This document shows positions 16,868 through 25,600 of a DNA stretch of 43,085 nt, one piece after another. Under the pieces are notes generated by a model. That model did no database searches. It had not been told where the DNA came from and saw only the letters and a program-made list of their open reading frames with translations. Positions within the stretch are counted from its first letter, which is position 1. Every line of letters begins with the position of its first letter. The translations under genes were made by a program, and so were the position numbers. The stretch is from positions 1-43,085 of the forward strand of contig JAEZLW010000133.1 in NCBI GenBank assembly GCA_023415145.1, in the 5' to 3' direction. The DNA comes from Bacillota bacterium (GTDB lineage Bacteria; Bacillota; Clostridia; Christensenellales; Aristaeellaceae).

Positions 16868-18067
16868 TTATTTGCCGATGGATTCGATGACCAGGGCGGC
16901 GGCATCCAGCTCGGTCTTGACATCGCTGCCGTTCCAGATGTTGTTAAAGGCTGGGCCCATGCTGGTCCAGTAGCCATCCATGGCGGGGATGGAGGGCATG
17001 GGCTTGGCATACTTGGCCTGTTCCATGATGCCCGCAAAGTACGGATTCTCGGAGACGACGTCGGTGCGGGGGGAGATGGTGTTGGTCATTTCGCTGCGAA
17101 GCGCTTGCATTTCGTTTGTCAAAAGGTAAGCGGCGAAATCCTGAGCCTGCGCAGGATGGGCGGAGAAAGCGGATACATACATGCCGCGCACGCCGGAGAA
17201 GGAGGCGGGAGGTGTGGTGGTTTCCGGCAGGGCGGGCAGGGGCGCGATGCCCAGGTTCACGCCGGCCTTGATGGCCGCGTCGATGGACCAGGGGCCGGTG
17301 ATGAACATGGCGGCCGTCTTTGTCTCAAAGAAGGCGCTGGTGCAGAAAGCGCCTGTCATGTCTTCCGCGGCAACAGGCAGTATCTTGTCCTTCAGAGAGG
17401 AGAAATAGGTCATGCCCTTGATGGAAGCTTCGCTGTTGATGTCGTGCTTGCTCTGATCATCGCCGGCAGGCCCGAACAGGTCCGCGCCATAAGCGCTGAT
17501 GAAGATGTAGTTGTAGTAGGGAGCGAATACTTCCCACACCAGGCCGAACTTGTTGTTGGGCACATCGTTGTATTCAGCGCAGAACTTTTCCATTTCTTCC
17601 CATGTCTTGGGAGCTTCCTGGATCAGGTCTTTGTTGTAGAACAGCGCGTACGTCTCAATGGCGGTGGGATAGCCGTAGGTTACGCCGCCATAGGTCACCG
17701 CGTTCAATGCGGCGCCCATGAAAGCATTCTTGACTTCTTCGGCAGCGGGGTTTTCCAGGATCAGCTCGCCAACCACCATCTGTCCCAGCTTATCGTGGGG
17801 GGCTGCAAACAGGTCGGGGCCAACGCCGGCGGGGCCGTCCAGTTCCACTTTCTGAACCGCATCGGTATGGCCAACGGAGTTGAATTCAAAGGTTACATTG
17901 GGATGCAGTTCCGTATACTTTTCGGCGGCGGCCTTGATGAAATCAAGCTCCACACCCTCGGATTCCCACACCAGCAGCGTTACATTCCCCTCCGCCAGCG
18001 CCGTGGAGAAGGACATGATGCCCAGCATAAGGGTAAGTGCCAACAGGACCGACAGGATTTTCTTCAT
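16868..18067 (-). CDS. maltodextrin-type ABC transporter substrate-binding protein
   Basis: A 399-residue family 1 solute-binding protein. The signal peptide (MKKILSVLLALTLMLGIMSF then STALA|E) has no lipobox Cys. The mature protein has VTLLVWESEGVELDFIKAAA, the VELDGPAGVGPDLFAAPHDK segment typical of MalE, GYPTAIETYALFYNKDL and MFITGPWSIDAA. Maltose/maltodextrin as ligand is inferred from this resemblance and from the co-encoded secreted amylase. It is the first transport gene after the LacI-type regulator, 56 bases downstream of it. Confidence 0.93.
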   Translation of the reverse strand: MKKILSVLLALTLMLGIMSFSTALAEGNVTLLVWESEGVELDFIKAAAEKYTELHPNVTFEFNSVGHTDAVQKVELDGPAGVGPDLFAAPHDKLGQMVVGELILENPAAEEVKNAFMGAALNAVTYGGVTYGYPTAIETYALFYNKDLIQEAPKTWEEMEKFCAEYNDVPNNKFGLVWEVFAPYYNYIFISAYGADLFGPAGDDQSKHDINSEASIKGMTYFSSLKDKILPVAAEDMTGAFCTSAFFETKTAAMFITGPWSIDAAIKAGVNLGIAPLPALPETTTPPASFSGVRGMYVSAFSAHPAQAQDFAAYLLTNEMQALRSEMTNTISPRTDVVSENPYFAGIMEQAKYAKPMPSIPAMDGYWTSMGPAFNNIWNGSDVKTELDAAALVIESIGK

Positions 18068-18092
18068 GGTTGACTACCTCCTTGCAATTTTA

Positions 18093-18115
18093 TGAAACCG
18101 GACGTGCCGGTTGCA
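18093..18115 (-). promoter_or_regulatory. palindrome before the binding-protein gene, candidate LacI-type operator
   Basis: A 23-base near-perfect palindrome TGAAACCGG-acgtg-CCGGTTGCA in the lacI-malE gap. The TGnAA...TTnCA frame is typical of LacI-family operators and matches the style of the operator upstream of the regulator gene. No separate promoter is visible in the gap, so it could instead act as an mRNA hairpin. Confidence 0.45.
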
Positions 18116-18123
18116 TACATGGA

Positions 18124-19131
18124 TCAAATGGAACGGATCGAATCTCCCTTAACAGGTTCGGTATCCAAAAGTACATGGCGGGGCAGCTTTCCCGCAATGC
18201 TGTCAATCAAAAGAGAAACAGATATCCTGGCAATATCATCCACCGGCTGGCGCATGGTTGCCAGGGATGGTGTGATGTAGGATGCAAGCTCTATCCCGTC
18301 AAACCCGATCACGGAAACATCTTCCGGCACACGCAGCCCATGGTCACAAAGCGCTTTGATGACGCCTATGGCAATCATGTCGGATATGGCGAAAACCGCC
18401 GTAAAATCGCGGGTCTTTTCAAGCGTTTTGCAGGCTGCTTCATAAGAGCCTTCCAACGTAAAGTCTGTGTGAATGAATAAGTTCGGGTCAAAATTTTCGA
18501 AATGCTTATGATAGCTGTCCATAGCCCCGGCAAACCGCTGGCCCGTTCCGTCGCTAGGTTCTCCCTGGTAGCCTGCCACGGCAATGCGCCTGTGCCCCAA
18601 AGCAAACAGCCTGTCGGTGGCGTCCATGCCGCCTTTGCGGTTGTCCACACTCACGGAACAAACCTTGGGTATTTTCAAGGCAGAAGCCTCGATGGTAGAA
18701 AAAACGCAGGGCAGATCAAGCTGGACAATATCCTTTTCCCTTCCGCTGATATTGCTGCCCAGGAAAATCACACCGGACAGCTTTCTCTCCAGATACAGCC
18801 TGCGCGCAGCACGGAACTCATCCGCCTTTTCATCAATAAACTCCAAAAGAAATTGGCAGGATGTTTCTTTGCCGTATTCCAGAATACGCTCGGCAACATC
18901 GGTAAGAAAAATGTTCCGCCGGCCATGCAGAATGACGGCCACAAAATCGGTGTGGCGCTGCTTGAGATTGCGGGCATTATTGTTCCGAACATAATGAAGC
19001 GCGGTGATGGCGCTTTGCACCTTATCCCTTGTCTCAGGGTCCACGTCCATGCGCTCGTTGAGCACACGGGATACCGTAGATATGCTGACGCCTGCTTTCT
19101 GGGCCACATCCCTGATGGTTACAATTCGCAT
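18124..19131 (-). CDS. LacI-family transcriptional regulator
   Basis: A 335-residue regulator. The N-terminal helix-turn-helix and hinge are classical: TIRDVAQKAGVSISTVSRVL then the NARNLKQ hinge near residue 55. The rest is a periplasmic-binding-protein-like sensor domain, with FAISDMIAIGVIKAL and VSVIGFDGIELASY near the C-terminus. It heads the operon for the sugar importer and amylase, so it most likely represses them and itself in the absence of maltodextrin; the effector is inferred. A consensus promoter and a perfect palindrome lie upstream. Confidence 0.94.
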   Translation of the reverse strand: MRIVTIRDVAQKAGVSISTVSRVLNERMDVDPETRDKVQSAITALHYVRNNNARNLKQRHTDFVAVILHGRRNIFLTDVAERILEYGKETSCQFLLEFIDEKADEFRAARRLYLERKLSGVIFLGSNISGREKDIVQLDLPCVFSTIEASALKIPKVCSVSVDNRKGGMDATDRLFALGHRRIAVAGYQGEPSDGTGQRFAGAMDSYHKHFENFDPNLFIHTDFTLEGSYEAACKTLEKTRDFTAVFAISDMIAIGVIKALCDHGLRVPEDVSVIGFDGIELASYITPSLATMRQPVDDIARISVSLLIDSIAGKLPRHVLLDTEPVKGDSIRSI

Positions 19132-19152
19132 CCCATCACATCCCTATTTCCC

Positions 19153-19178
19153 TGTAAACGTTCGCGGTAACGTTTTCA
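19153..19178 (-). promoter_or_regulatory. LacI-family operator upstream of the regulator
   Basis: A 26-base palindrome: arm TGtAAACGTT, six bases, arm AACGTTTtCA. It lies immediately downstream of the -10 element and over the expected transcription start, the ideal place for autorepression. Each arm also looks like half of a TGnAAnCGnTTnCA LacI-type site. Confidence 0.75.
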
Positions 19179-19183
19179 TGAAT

Positions 19184-19212
19184 ATCATATATGGATGTTT
19201 GTCAATTGTCAA
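19184..19212 (-). promoter_or_regulatory. sigma-A promoter of the lacI-mal-amylase operon
   Basis: TTGACA (19207-19212), 17 bases, TATGAT (19184-19189) on the minus strand. It should drive the regulator, binding protein, two permeases and amylase. Confidence 0.85.
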
Positions 19213-19338
19213 GAGCAAATTTGAACTATTTTAACAAAAACGATTTCGTGAAAAAAGAAAAAGAAGCACCCAAATGAGGGCGCTCCAGTAATCAATCATG
19301 GTTTTTATGAAATACACGATATACCAACAACATCGAAG

Positions 19339-19392
19339 GATCGGCTTACCTCCTCATGAGGGAGGTGAGCCGTGACGGAAGGAGTTTCGCCC
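19339..19392 (+). repeat. palindromic repeat B, copy 2
   Basis: CGGCTTACCTCC and GGAGGTGAGCCG form a 12-base arm hairpin (one G-T pair) with a 7-base loop, followed by TGACGGAAGGAGTTTCGCC. The layout (hairpin of CCTCC/GGAGG words, then a GGAG..TTT tail) resembles copy 1 at 10790-10875. It fills the gap between the arginine operon end and the lacI promoter; no gene is seen in 19213-19501. Confidence 0.45.
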
Positions 19393-19501
19393 GCCTTGTG
19401 ACATACCCTGACCGCTACATTCGAGCGATGATTAATCGCCCCTGCGATTTTCAAGCGAATTGCCAACCAAATTCCATAACTTATTTCGTCACTGGAAAAC
19501 G

Positions 19502-20407
19502 TTATTTCCCCAGCAGCTTCACCAGCACCGCCTTCTGGGCATGCAGGCGGTTTTCCGCCTGTTGGAAGATTTCCGCAGCATGCGCTTCCAGCACCTTTTC
19601 GGTGATTTCTTCCTCCCTGTGGGCCGGCAAGCAATGCAGCACGATTGCATCCTGCTTTGCCACAGCCATGGCTTCGTCATTCACCTGATACCCTGCAAAT
19701 GCCGCCTTGCGGGAAGCCGCTTCCTTTTCCATGCCCATGGAGGACCATACGTCGGTATACACCACATCGGCGTCCTTGCAGGCTTCCATAACGTCATGGG
19801 TCAGAGTGAACAGTCCCGTTTCAGCCGCCCACTTCATGATGCCCTCATCCGGCTCATAGCCTTCGGGACAGGCAATTACAACCTGCATGCCCAGCTTCAC
19901 GCCGCCCACAATGAAGGAATTGGCCATGTTGTTGCCATCACCCACAAAGGCCAGCTTCAAGCCGCGGAAGCTTTTTTTCAACTCCCGAATGGTCATCAAA
20001 TCCGCCAGCATCTGGCAGGGGTGCTCATGGTCGGTAAGGCCGTTGATCACAGGGATAGTACCGTATTTTGCCAGGTCCTCCACCTCCTGCTGTTTGAAGG
20101 TGCGGATCATGATGGCGTCAAGGTACCGGGAAAGCACCCTGGCCGTATCCTGCACCGGCTCTCCCCGGCCGATTTGCAGATCGTTGGAGGAAAGGAAAAG
20201 CGCATATCCCCCCAGCTCGAACATGCCCACCTCAAAGGATACCCGCGTGCGTGTGGACGACTTTTGAAAAATCATGCCAAGCGTCTTGTCCTGCAGGTAC
20301 TTGTGGGTGATGCCGTGGGTCTTTTCATATTTCAATTGATCCGCAAGGTTCAGGATGTCCAGTATTTCCTCGGCGGAAAGGTCTGAAAGCTTCAGCAAAT
20401 GATTCAT
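19502..20407 (-). CDS. argF: ornithine carbamoyltransferase
   Basis: A 301-residue transcarbamylase that makes citrulline from ornithine and carbamoyl phosphate. The carbamoyl-phosphate loop STRTR is at 51-55, HPCQ at 129-132 and the ornithine/catalytic HCLP at 258-261; SMGMEKEA also fits the ornithine enzyme and not aspartate transcarbamylase. The length matches the family. Its ATG overlaps the argD stop by four bases and it is the last gene of argCJBDF. argG and argH are not in the window. Confidence 0.97.
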   Translation of the reverse strand: MNHLLKLSDLSAEEILDILNLADQLKYEKTHGITHKYLQDKTLGMIFQKSSTRTRVSFEVGMFELGGYALFLSSNDLQIGRGEPVQDTARVLSRYLDAIMIRTFKQQEVEDLAKYGTIPVINGLTDHEHPCQMLADLMTIRELKKSFRGLKLAFVGDGNNMANSFIVGGVKLGMQVVIACPEGYEPDEGIMKWAAETGLFTLTHDVMEACKDADVVYTDVWSSMGMEKEAASRKAAFAGYQVNDEAMAVAKQDAIVLHCLPAHREEEITEKVLEAHAAEIFQQAENRLHAQKAVLVKLLGK

Positions 20408-21567
20408 GGTTTTAAAGCCTCCTTCAATACTTCAATGCCTTGTATGAGCAAATCCATGGGAATATTCAAAGCGGGCAAAAGACGCACCTTTTGCTTGGCG
20501 GTTAGAACCAGCACGCCCTTCAATTGGCAGATGGCCACCACTTCCTTGGCCGGCTTATCCACTTCGATTCCCAGCATAAGTCCCATGCCGCTGATGCTTT
20601 TCACGCCAGGTGCATTTGCTAGTGCCTCTTTAATAAACTGTCCTTTTTCCCTGACGCTTTTCAAAAGCGTATCATCCAAACGCTTGATAATGCTCATAGC
20701 CCCGGCAGCGCACAAGGGATTTCCGCCAAAGGTGGAGCCGTGGGTGCCGGAAGTCAGCACGCCGGCAGTTTTTTCGTTCATCAGGCAGGCACCGATGGGC
20801 AGTCCGCCGCCCAAGCCCTTGGCGGTGGACACCACATCCGGACAAATGCCATAGTGCATATAGCCATACAATTCACCAGTGCGCCCGTTGCCGGTTTGCA
20901 CCTCATCCACCATCAGCAGCACGCCTTTTTCCTTGCACAGTGCAGCCACCTTCTGCACATAGGCTTTGTCAAGAACATGGATTCCGCCCTCGCCCTGCAC
21001 CATTTCCAGCATCACGGCGCAAACCGGAAAGTTTTCAAGAGCTGCTTCCATTTGAGCGAAGTCGTCCGGCTCCACATGAACAAACCCAGGCGTAAAGGGC
21101 CCAAAATATTGGTGAAAGCTAACCTGCCCCGTAGCGGAAAGGGTGGTGATGGTGCGGCCGTGAAAGCTGTTTTTCAGCGTGACGATCACCGGGCTTTCAT
21201 CGCCCTTTACGTCATAGGCGTACTTGCGGGCCACTTTGATGGCGCACTCGTTGGCCTCTGCACCGGAGTTACCGAAGAACACCTTTTTCATGCCTGCTTT
21301 TTCGCAGAGCAGCTTTGCCAACTCCGCCTGTGGCGAGGTGTAGTACAAATTGCTGGCATGAGGCAACCGGTTCATTTGCATAACAACCGCCTGCTGCCAG
21401 ATGTCATCCGCCACGCCGAAAATGTTGACGGCGATGCCGGTGCCCAGGTCAATGTAGGTTTTGCCTGCATCATCCGTTAAAAGGGAGCCTTTCCCTTCCG
21501 TCAGCGTCAGGTCAAAGCGGCCATAGGTATTGGCCACATAGGTTTGATCCATTTCCCGTAAGTTCAT
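20404..21567 (-). CDS. argD: acetylornithine aminotransferase
   Basis: A 387-residue class III PLP aminotransferase that converts N-acetylglutamate semialdehyde to N-acetylornithine. The FFGNSGAEANE loop is at 98-107, DEVQTGNGRTG at 221-231 and the PLP Lys K250 in VVSTAKGLGGG. It starts after AGGAGGGCGTT, ten bases after argB, and ends in an ATGA overlap with argF. Place in the arginine operon supports this function over ornithine or GABA aminotransferase. Confidence 0.96.
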   Translation of the reverse strand: MNLREMDQTYVANTYGRFDLTLTEGKGSLLTDDAGKTYIDLGTGIAVNIFGVADDIWQQAVVMQMNRLPHASNLYYTSPQAELAKLLCEKAGMKKVFFGNSGAEANECAIKVARKYAYDVKGDESPVIVTLKNSFHGRTITTLSATGQVSFHQYFGPFTPGFVHVEPDDFAQMEAALENFPVCAVMLEMVQGEGGIHVLDKAYVQKVAALCKEKGVLLMVDEVQTGNGRTGELYGYMHYGICPDVVSTAKGLGGGLPIGACLMNEKTAGVLTSGTHGSTFGGNPLCAAGAMSIIKRLDDTLLKSVREKGQFIKEALANAPGVKSISGMGLMLGIEVDKPAKEVVAICQLKGVLVLTAKQKVRLLPALNIPMDLLIQGIEVLKEALKP

Positions 21568-21576
21568 AACGCCCTC

Positions 21577-22428
21577 CTATTCGAACATGGTGCCAACGCC
21601 CTCATCGGTTAATACCTCAATCAATATGGCATGTGGTACGCGCCCGTCGATGATGAACACCTTTTTAACGCCCCGCCTGATGGCCTCGATGCAGCACTCC
21701 ACCTTGGGGATCATGCCTCCGGAGATGATGCCCTCCCGCTCCAGTTGCGGCGCTTCGCTGACCCGAACCTTGGGGATGAGGGTGGAGGCATCATCCTTGT
21801 CCCGCAATAAACCCACGGTATCGGTCATGGAAATCATGCTCTCGGCCTTCAGCGTGCCTGCGATGCGGGCGGCGGCGGTATCGGCATTGATGTTGTACAC
21901 ATGGCCTTCCTTGTCGTACCCCACGGTGGAGATAACAGGAATGTACCCCATGTCCAGCAGATCCAGAATGGGCTGCGTATTGACATTTGTAATTTCCCCA
22001 ACATAGCCCAGCCGCTTATCCAGCACCTTCGCCTCAATCATCCCGCCGTCCATGCCGCACAGGCCGATGGCCTTGCCGCCGATGTTCACGAGCTGCGCTA
22101 CCAGTGCTTTGTTGATCTTTCCCGCCAGAACCATCTGCACCACATCGGCGGTCTCGGCGTCGGTGACCCGAAGTCCATCCACAAACTCGCTTTTTTTGCC
22201 CATCTTTTGAAGCGTTTGGGATATTTCCGGCCCGCCTCCGTGCACCAGCACCACCTTGATGCCGATCAAAGACAGCATGACGATGTCTTTCATGACGGCA
22301 AGTTTCAGGTCGTCGTTGATCATGGCGTTTCCGCCGTACTTGACCACGATGATCTTGCTATTATAGCGCTGAATATAGGGCAATGCCTCAATCAATACCT
22401 GCGCCCGCTGAGCGTTGTCAAGATGCAT
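21577..22428 (-). CDS. argB: acetylglutamate kinase
   Basis: A 283-residue amino-acid kinase that phosphorylates N-acetylglutamate. VVKYGGNAM near residue 28, VLVHGGGPEIS near 60, the GLCGMDGGMI segment and the C-terminal GGMIPKVECCIEAI are family signatures. An N-terminal helix before the first beta strand is present, as in arginine-inhibited hexameric kinases; feedback inhibition is an inference. It lies between argJ and argD, with short gaps of 15 and 9 bases. Confidence 0.97.
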   Translation of the reverse strand: MHLDNAQRAQVLIEALPYIQRYNSKIIVVKYGGNAMINDDLKLAVMKDIVMLSLIGIKVVLVHGGGPEISQTLQKMGKKSEFVDGLRVTDAETADVVQMVLAGKINKALVAQLVNIGGKAIGLCGMDGGMIEAKVLDKRLGYVGEITNVNTQPILDLLDMGYIPVISTVGYDKEGHVYNINADTAAARIAGTLKAESMISMTDTVGLLRDKDDASTLIPKVRVSEAPQLEREGIISGGMIPKVECCIEAIRRGVKKVFIIDGRVPHAILIEVLTDEGVGTMFE

Positions 22429-22443
22429 GACTTATTCCTCTCC

Positions 22444-23658
22444 TTACGTGCGGTAATCGCCATTGATTTTCACGTAATCATACGTCAGATCGCAGCCCCA
22501 GGCAGTGGCGAATTCGACACCATCATTCAGGCTGACCAGAATGTTGACCTCGCTCTTGGATAGCACTTCTTTGGCCGTTTCCTCGCTGAAGGGGATGCCT
22601 GCGCCTTTTTCACATACGGCGATATGCCCCGCCTCCGATGAAAAGGCCACGTCAATTTTTTTGACATCCACCGCCGCCCCGCTGTAGCCGATGGCGCACA
22701 GCACCCGGCCCCAGTTGGCATCCGCACCGAACATGGCGGATTTGAGTAAGCTGGAGCAGATGACGGATTTTGCAACCTTCCGGGCCGTTTCTTTATCGGC
22801 TGCCCCGGTTGTGATGCACGACAACAGCTTGGTGGCCCCTTCACCATCCTTGGCAATGGCCTTGCATAGCGTTGCGGTTACAGCGTTCAGGGCTTTACAA
22901 AAAACCTCAAACGACTCCCCTTCCCCGTCGATCACAGCATTCCCCGCCTGACCGTTGGCCAGGATGCTCACCATGTCGTTGGTGGAGGTGTCCCCATCCA
23001 CACTGACCATGTGAAAGGTATCCTGCGTATCGTTGACCAGCGCCTTTTGAAGCATTTCGGGCGATATGGCCGCGTCGGTGGTCAAAAACACCAGCATGGT
23101 AGCCATGTTGGGGTGGATCATCCCCGAACCCTTGGCCATACCCCCCAGGCGGCAGGTTTTGCCCCCGATCTCAAAGGAAACGGCCGCTTCCTTTTTGATG
23201 ATGTCGGTGGTCATAATGGCCTCCGCCGCAGCGCCTTCTCCATTCATGCTTAATGTTTGCACCAAGGCGGCCATATGCTCCGCCATTGGACTTAAGGATA
23301 AAGGCTGCCCGATCACGCCTGTGGAAGCCACAATCACGTCGCTTGCGGAAATGGGCAAATGCTTTTCCACCAAATTGCACATGCCCTTGGCGATGTCGAT
23401 ACCGTCCGCGTTACAGGTATTGGCATTGCCGCTGTTGCAGAGGATGGCCTGAGCATAACCATCCGCAATGTTCTCCTTTGTCACGTAAATCGGCGCGCCT
23501 TTGACCAGGTTGGTGGTATAAATGCTGGCTGCCGCTGCCTTTGTCTGGCTTATGATCAATGCCAGGTCTTTTTTCGTTTTGTTTTTGCGTATGCCGCAAT
23601 GAATGCCCGATGCCAAAAATCCCTGGGCGGCGCATACGCCGCCGGAAATAAACTCCAT
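22444..23658 (-). CDS. argJ: glutamate N-acetyltransferase / ornithine acetyltransferase
   Basis: A 404-residue ArgJ. It recycles the acetyl group from acetylornithine to glutamate, and in bifunctional forms also makes acetylglutamate from acetyl-CoA. The autocleavage site is visible in KGSGMIHPNMA|TMLVF with the nucleophile T187; FGADANWGRVLCAIGYSG follows in the beta chain. No argA or argE is in the operon, consistent with a cyclic pathway. It starts 12 bases after argC, with AGGAGG upstream. Confidence 0.96.
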   Translation of the reverse strand: MEFISGGVCAAQGFLASGIHCGIRKNKTKKDLALIISQTKAAAASIYTTNLVKGAPIYVTKENIADGYAQAILCNSGNANTCNADGIDIAKGMCNLVEKHLPISASDVIVASTGVIGQPLSLSPMAEHMAALVQTLSMNGEGAAAEAIMTTDIIKKEAAVSFEIGGKTCRLGGMAKGSGMIHPNMATMLVFLTTDAAISPEMLQKALVNDTQDTFHMVSVDGDTSTNDMVSILANGQAGNAVIDGEGESFEVFCKALNAVTATLCKAIAKDGEGATKLLSCITTGAADKETARKVAKSVICSSLLKSAMFGADANWGRVLCAIGYSGAAVDVKKIDVAFSSEAGHIAVCEKGAGIPFSEETAKEVLSKSEVNILVSLNDGVEFATAWGCDLTYDYVKINGDYRT

Positions 23659-23670
23659 ATTTTTATCCTC

Positions 23671-24615
23671 CTAGCAATTGAGACCGGAGCACTCCTCCGC
23701 CCCAAGCATCAAGTTCAGGCACTGCACCGCCGCACCGGATGCGCCCTTGCCCAGGTTGTCAAACCTTGCGATCACCAGCTGCCTGTCGTCGTTTCCGCAG
23801 ATCATGATTTCCATATAATCCATATCCGCCAGCGCGTTGGCCGCCAGATAGCCGCCCATTTCTTCTCCCGCCTCAAGGGGCAGTACGCGGATCAGCTTTT
23901 CGCCCTGATAATGGGCGGAATACAGCTCATGCAGCTCCCTTCGGATGATTTTTTTATTGAGGAGCCTTGCGTGCAGCGGCACCGATACCGCCATGCCGCT
24001 GTAAAAGTCCGCCACGATGGGGTTAAAGAAAGGGGCATAAACAAGGCCGCTCACCTTCTGCATTTCCGCAAGGTGCTTGTGTGCTTGGGTCAGTGCATAC
24101 TGCCGGGGGCTGTTAAACGTGAAAGAGCGATCCGGTGCTTGATATTCCGCGATCATCTTCTTTCCCCCGCCTGAATACCCCGTTACCGAATGGCACACGA
24201 TGGGATAATCATTAGGCAGCACCCCCGCCTTAATGAGGGGATAGACAAGTGCCGCGAACCCGCTGGCATGGCATCCCGGCACGGAAACCCTGCTCCCCTT
24301 GATGACCGCTTCCCTGTGCTCCAAGGACAATTCGGGAAACCCATACGCCCAGCCGCTTTGCGTCCTGTGGGCAGTGGAGGCGTCCAGGATTCGTACAGGA
24401 AGCCCTTCCGCAAGGCGTACCGCCTCCCTGGCCGCTTCGTCCGGCAAACACAGGATGGCCACATCGGCTTCCTGCATCTTTTGCCTTCGCTCGTTTACAT
24501 CCTTGCGAAGCGCATCCTCAATGGGTATCAACCAGATATCTTCCCGGCCATTTAGCCGCCGGGCAATGTTCAGCCCCGTGGTGCCTTCCTGGCCATCGAT
24601 AAATACTTTTGCCAT
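23671..24615 (-). CDS. argC: N-acetyl-gamma-glutamyl-phosphate reductase, type 2
   Basis: A 314-residue reductase that converts acetylglutamyl phosphate to the semialdehyde with NADPH. The start KVFIDGQEGTTGLNIARRL, the catalytic Cys in VSVPGCHASGF and the length near 314 mark the shorter type 2 ArgC rather than the common 345-residue type 1. The ATG at 24615 follows GGGAGGGAGCCGC; a TTG at 24630 was rejected. It is the first gene of the arginine operon, behind a promoter with a candidate ARG box. Confidence 0.95.
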   Translation of the reverse strand: MAKVFIDGQEGTTGLNIARRLNGREDIWLIPIEDALRKDVNERRQKMQEADVAILCLPDEAAREAVRLAEGLPVRILDASTAHRTQSGWAYGFPELSLEHREAVIKGSRVSVPGCHASGFAALVYPLIKAGVLPNDYPIVCHSVTGYSGGGKKMIAEYQAPDRSFTFNSPRQYALTQAHKHLAEMQKVSGLVYAPFFNPIVADFYSGMAVSVPLHARLLNKKIIRRELHELYSAHYQGEKLIRVLPLEAGEEMGGYLAANALADMDYMEIMICGNDDRQLVIARFDNLGKGASGAAVQCLNLMLGAEECSGLNC

Positions 24616-24651
24616 GCGGCTCCCTCCCAAGAAGCATAATCATTCCGTATT

Positions 24652-24698
24652 AATGAATAATTATACGTGTATTATACGGATGAAATACCCGTTGTCAA
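24652..24698 (-). promoter_or_regulatory. promoter with ARG box upstream of argC
   Basis: On the minus strand TTGACA (24693-24698), 16 bases, TATAAT (24671-24676). Directly downstream, TGAATAATTATACG (24654-24667, plus strand) matches the first ten positions of the ArgR box TGAATaattATTCA. The wider region is an imperfect inverted repeat, CCGTATTAAT with ATTATACGG, so two ARG half-boxes may lie side by side. ArgR repression by arginine is the expected control. Confidence 0.7.
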
Positions 24699-24739
24699 GG
24701 ATTTTTTTGTATTTTTCAGCATTTCACCAAAAAGAAAAG

Positions 24740-24780
24740 GCTCCCTTTTCTGAATTCATCATGCAAACAGAAAAGGGAGC
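24740..24780 (-). terminator. rho-independent terminator of the trpXYZ operon
   Basis: A perfect 13-bp stem GCTCCCTTTTCTG / CAGAAAAGGGAGC with a 15-base loop, followed on the minus strand by CTTTTCTTTTT. It lies 16 bases after the trpZ-type stop. Confidence 0.85.
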
Positions 24781-24796
24781 TGTATTGACAAAAAGT

Positions 24797-25600
24797 TTAT
24801 TTTTTCATGGACAGGAGCACCCGGTCGGTATTCAAGCGTGCTCCGCTTGATTTGGCGTAGCGATCCAGCAGTTGGTCCAGCGTCATGTCCGAACGCTCCT
24901 GCCCCTTGATGTCCAAAATAATCCGTCCGGCGTCCATCATGATGGTACGGCTGCCCATCGAAAGAGCCGAAACCATGTTGTGGGTGATCATCATGGTGGT
25001 GATCCCTTGCTTTGATACAATGTCCCGGGTGATATTGAGCACCGTTTCCGCCGTGTTTGGATCCAGCGCCGCGGTATGCTCATCCAGCAAAAGCAGCTTG
25101 GGGGCAGCCACAGTCGCCATGAGCAGCGTCATGGCCTGCCGCTGCCCGCCGGATAACAGACCAACCTTGGTTTTCATGCGGTTCTCCAGCCCCATGTGAA
25201 ACTCCGCCAGCCTGTCGCGGAAAAAGGCCTGATCGCTTTTTTTGACCGCCCGGGAAAAAGGCCCCCTGGAGCCTCTGGCATGCGCCAGTGCCAGGTTTTC
25301 TTCGATTGTCATGTCTGGCGCGGTACCCTTCATGGGGTCTTGAAACACCCGGCCAATGATATGCGCCCTTTTGTGTTCCTTCATCCAGGTGATATCCTTG
25401 CCATCGAGCATGATCCGCCCGGCCTCCGGGTCATGGGTGCCGCAGATGGCATTGAAGAGCGACGATTTCCCCGCCCCGTTGGAGCCCAACACCGTCACAA
25501 ACTCTCCCCTGTCAAGATGCAGGGAAAGGCTATCCAGCGCTTTGTGCTCGTTCACCGTGCCCTTGGAAAAGACGAGGGACAGGTTTTCAATGTCCAGCAT
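24797..25600 (-). CDS. trpZ: ABC transporter ATP-binding protein, TrpZ type
   Basis: A 267-residue ATPase. Walker A GSNGAGKSS is at 39-47, the signature LSGGQRQAM at 149-157 and Walker B LLLLDEHTAALD at 169-180, with His in place of the usual Pro after DE, as in this COG1101 group. It powers the importer formed with the permease and binding protein upstream. The ATG at 25600 follows AGGGAGGGGACGCAAA and overlaps the permease gene by 14 bases. Tryptophan as substrate is inferred from the T-box leader. Confidence 0.88.
   Translation of the reverse strand: MLDIENLSLVFSKGTVNEHKALDSLSLHLDRGEFVTVLGSNGAGKSSLFNAICGTHDPEAGRIMLDGKDITWMKEHKRAHIIGRVFQDPMKGTAPDMTIEENLALAHARGSRGPFSRAVKKSDQAFFRDRLAEFHMGLENRMKTKVGLLSGGQRQAMTLLMATVAAPKLLLLDEHTAALDPNTAETVLNITRDIVSKQGITTMMITHNMVSALSMGSRTIMMDAGRIILDIKGQERSDMTLDQLLDRYAKSSGARLNTDRVLLSMKK

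Noticed and set aside
19153..19178. CcpA cre site
   Set aside because: Each arm resembles part of a cre site, but the 26-base symmetric arrangement next to a lacI gene fits a dedicated autoregulatory operator better.
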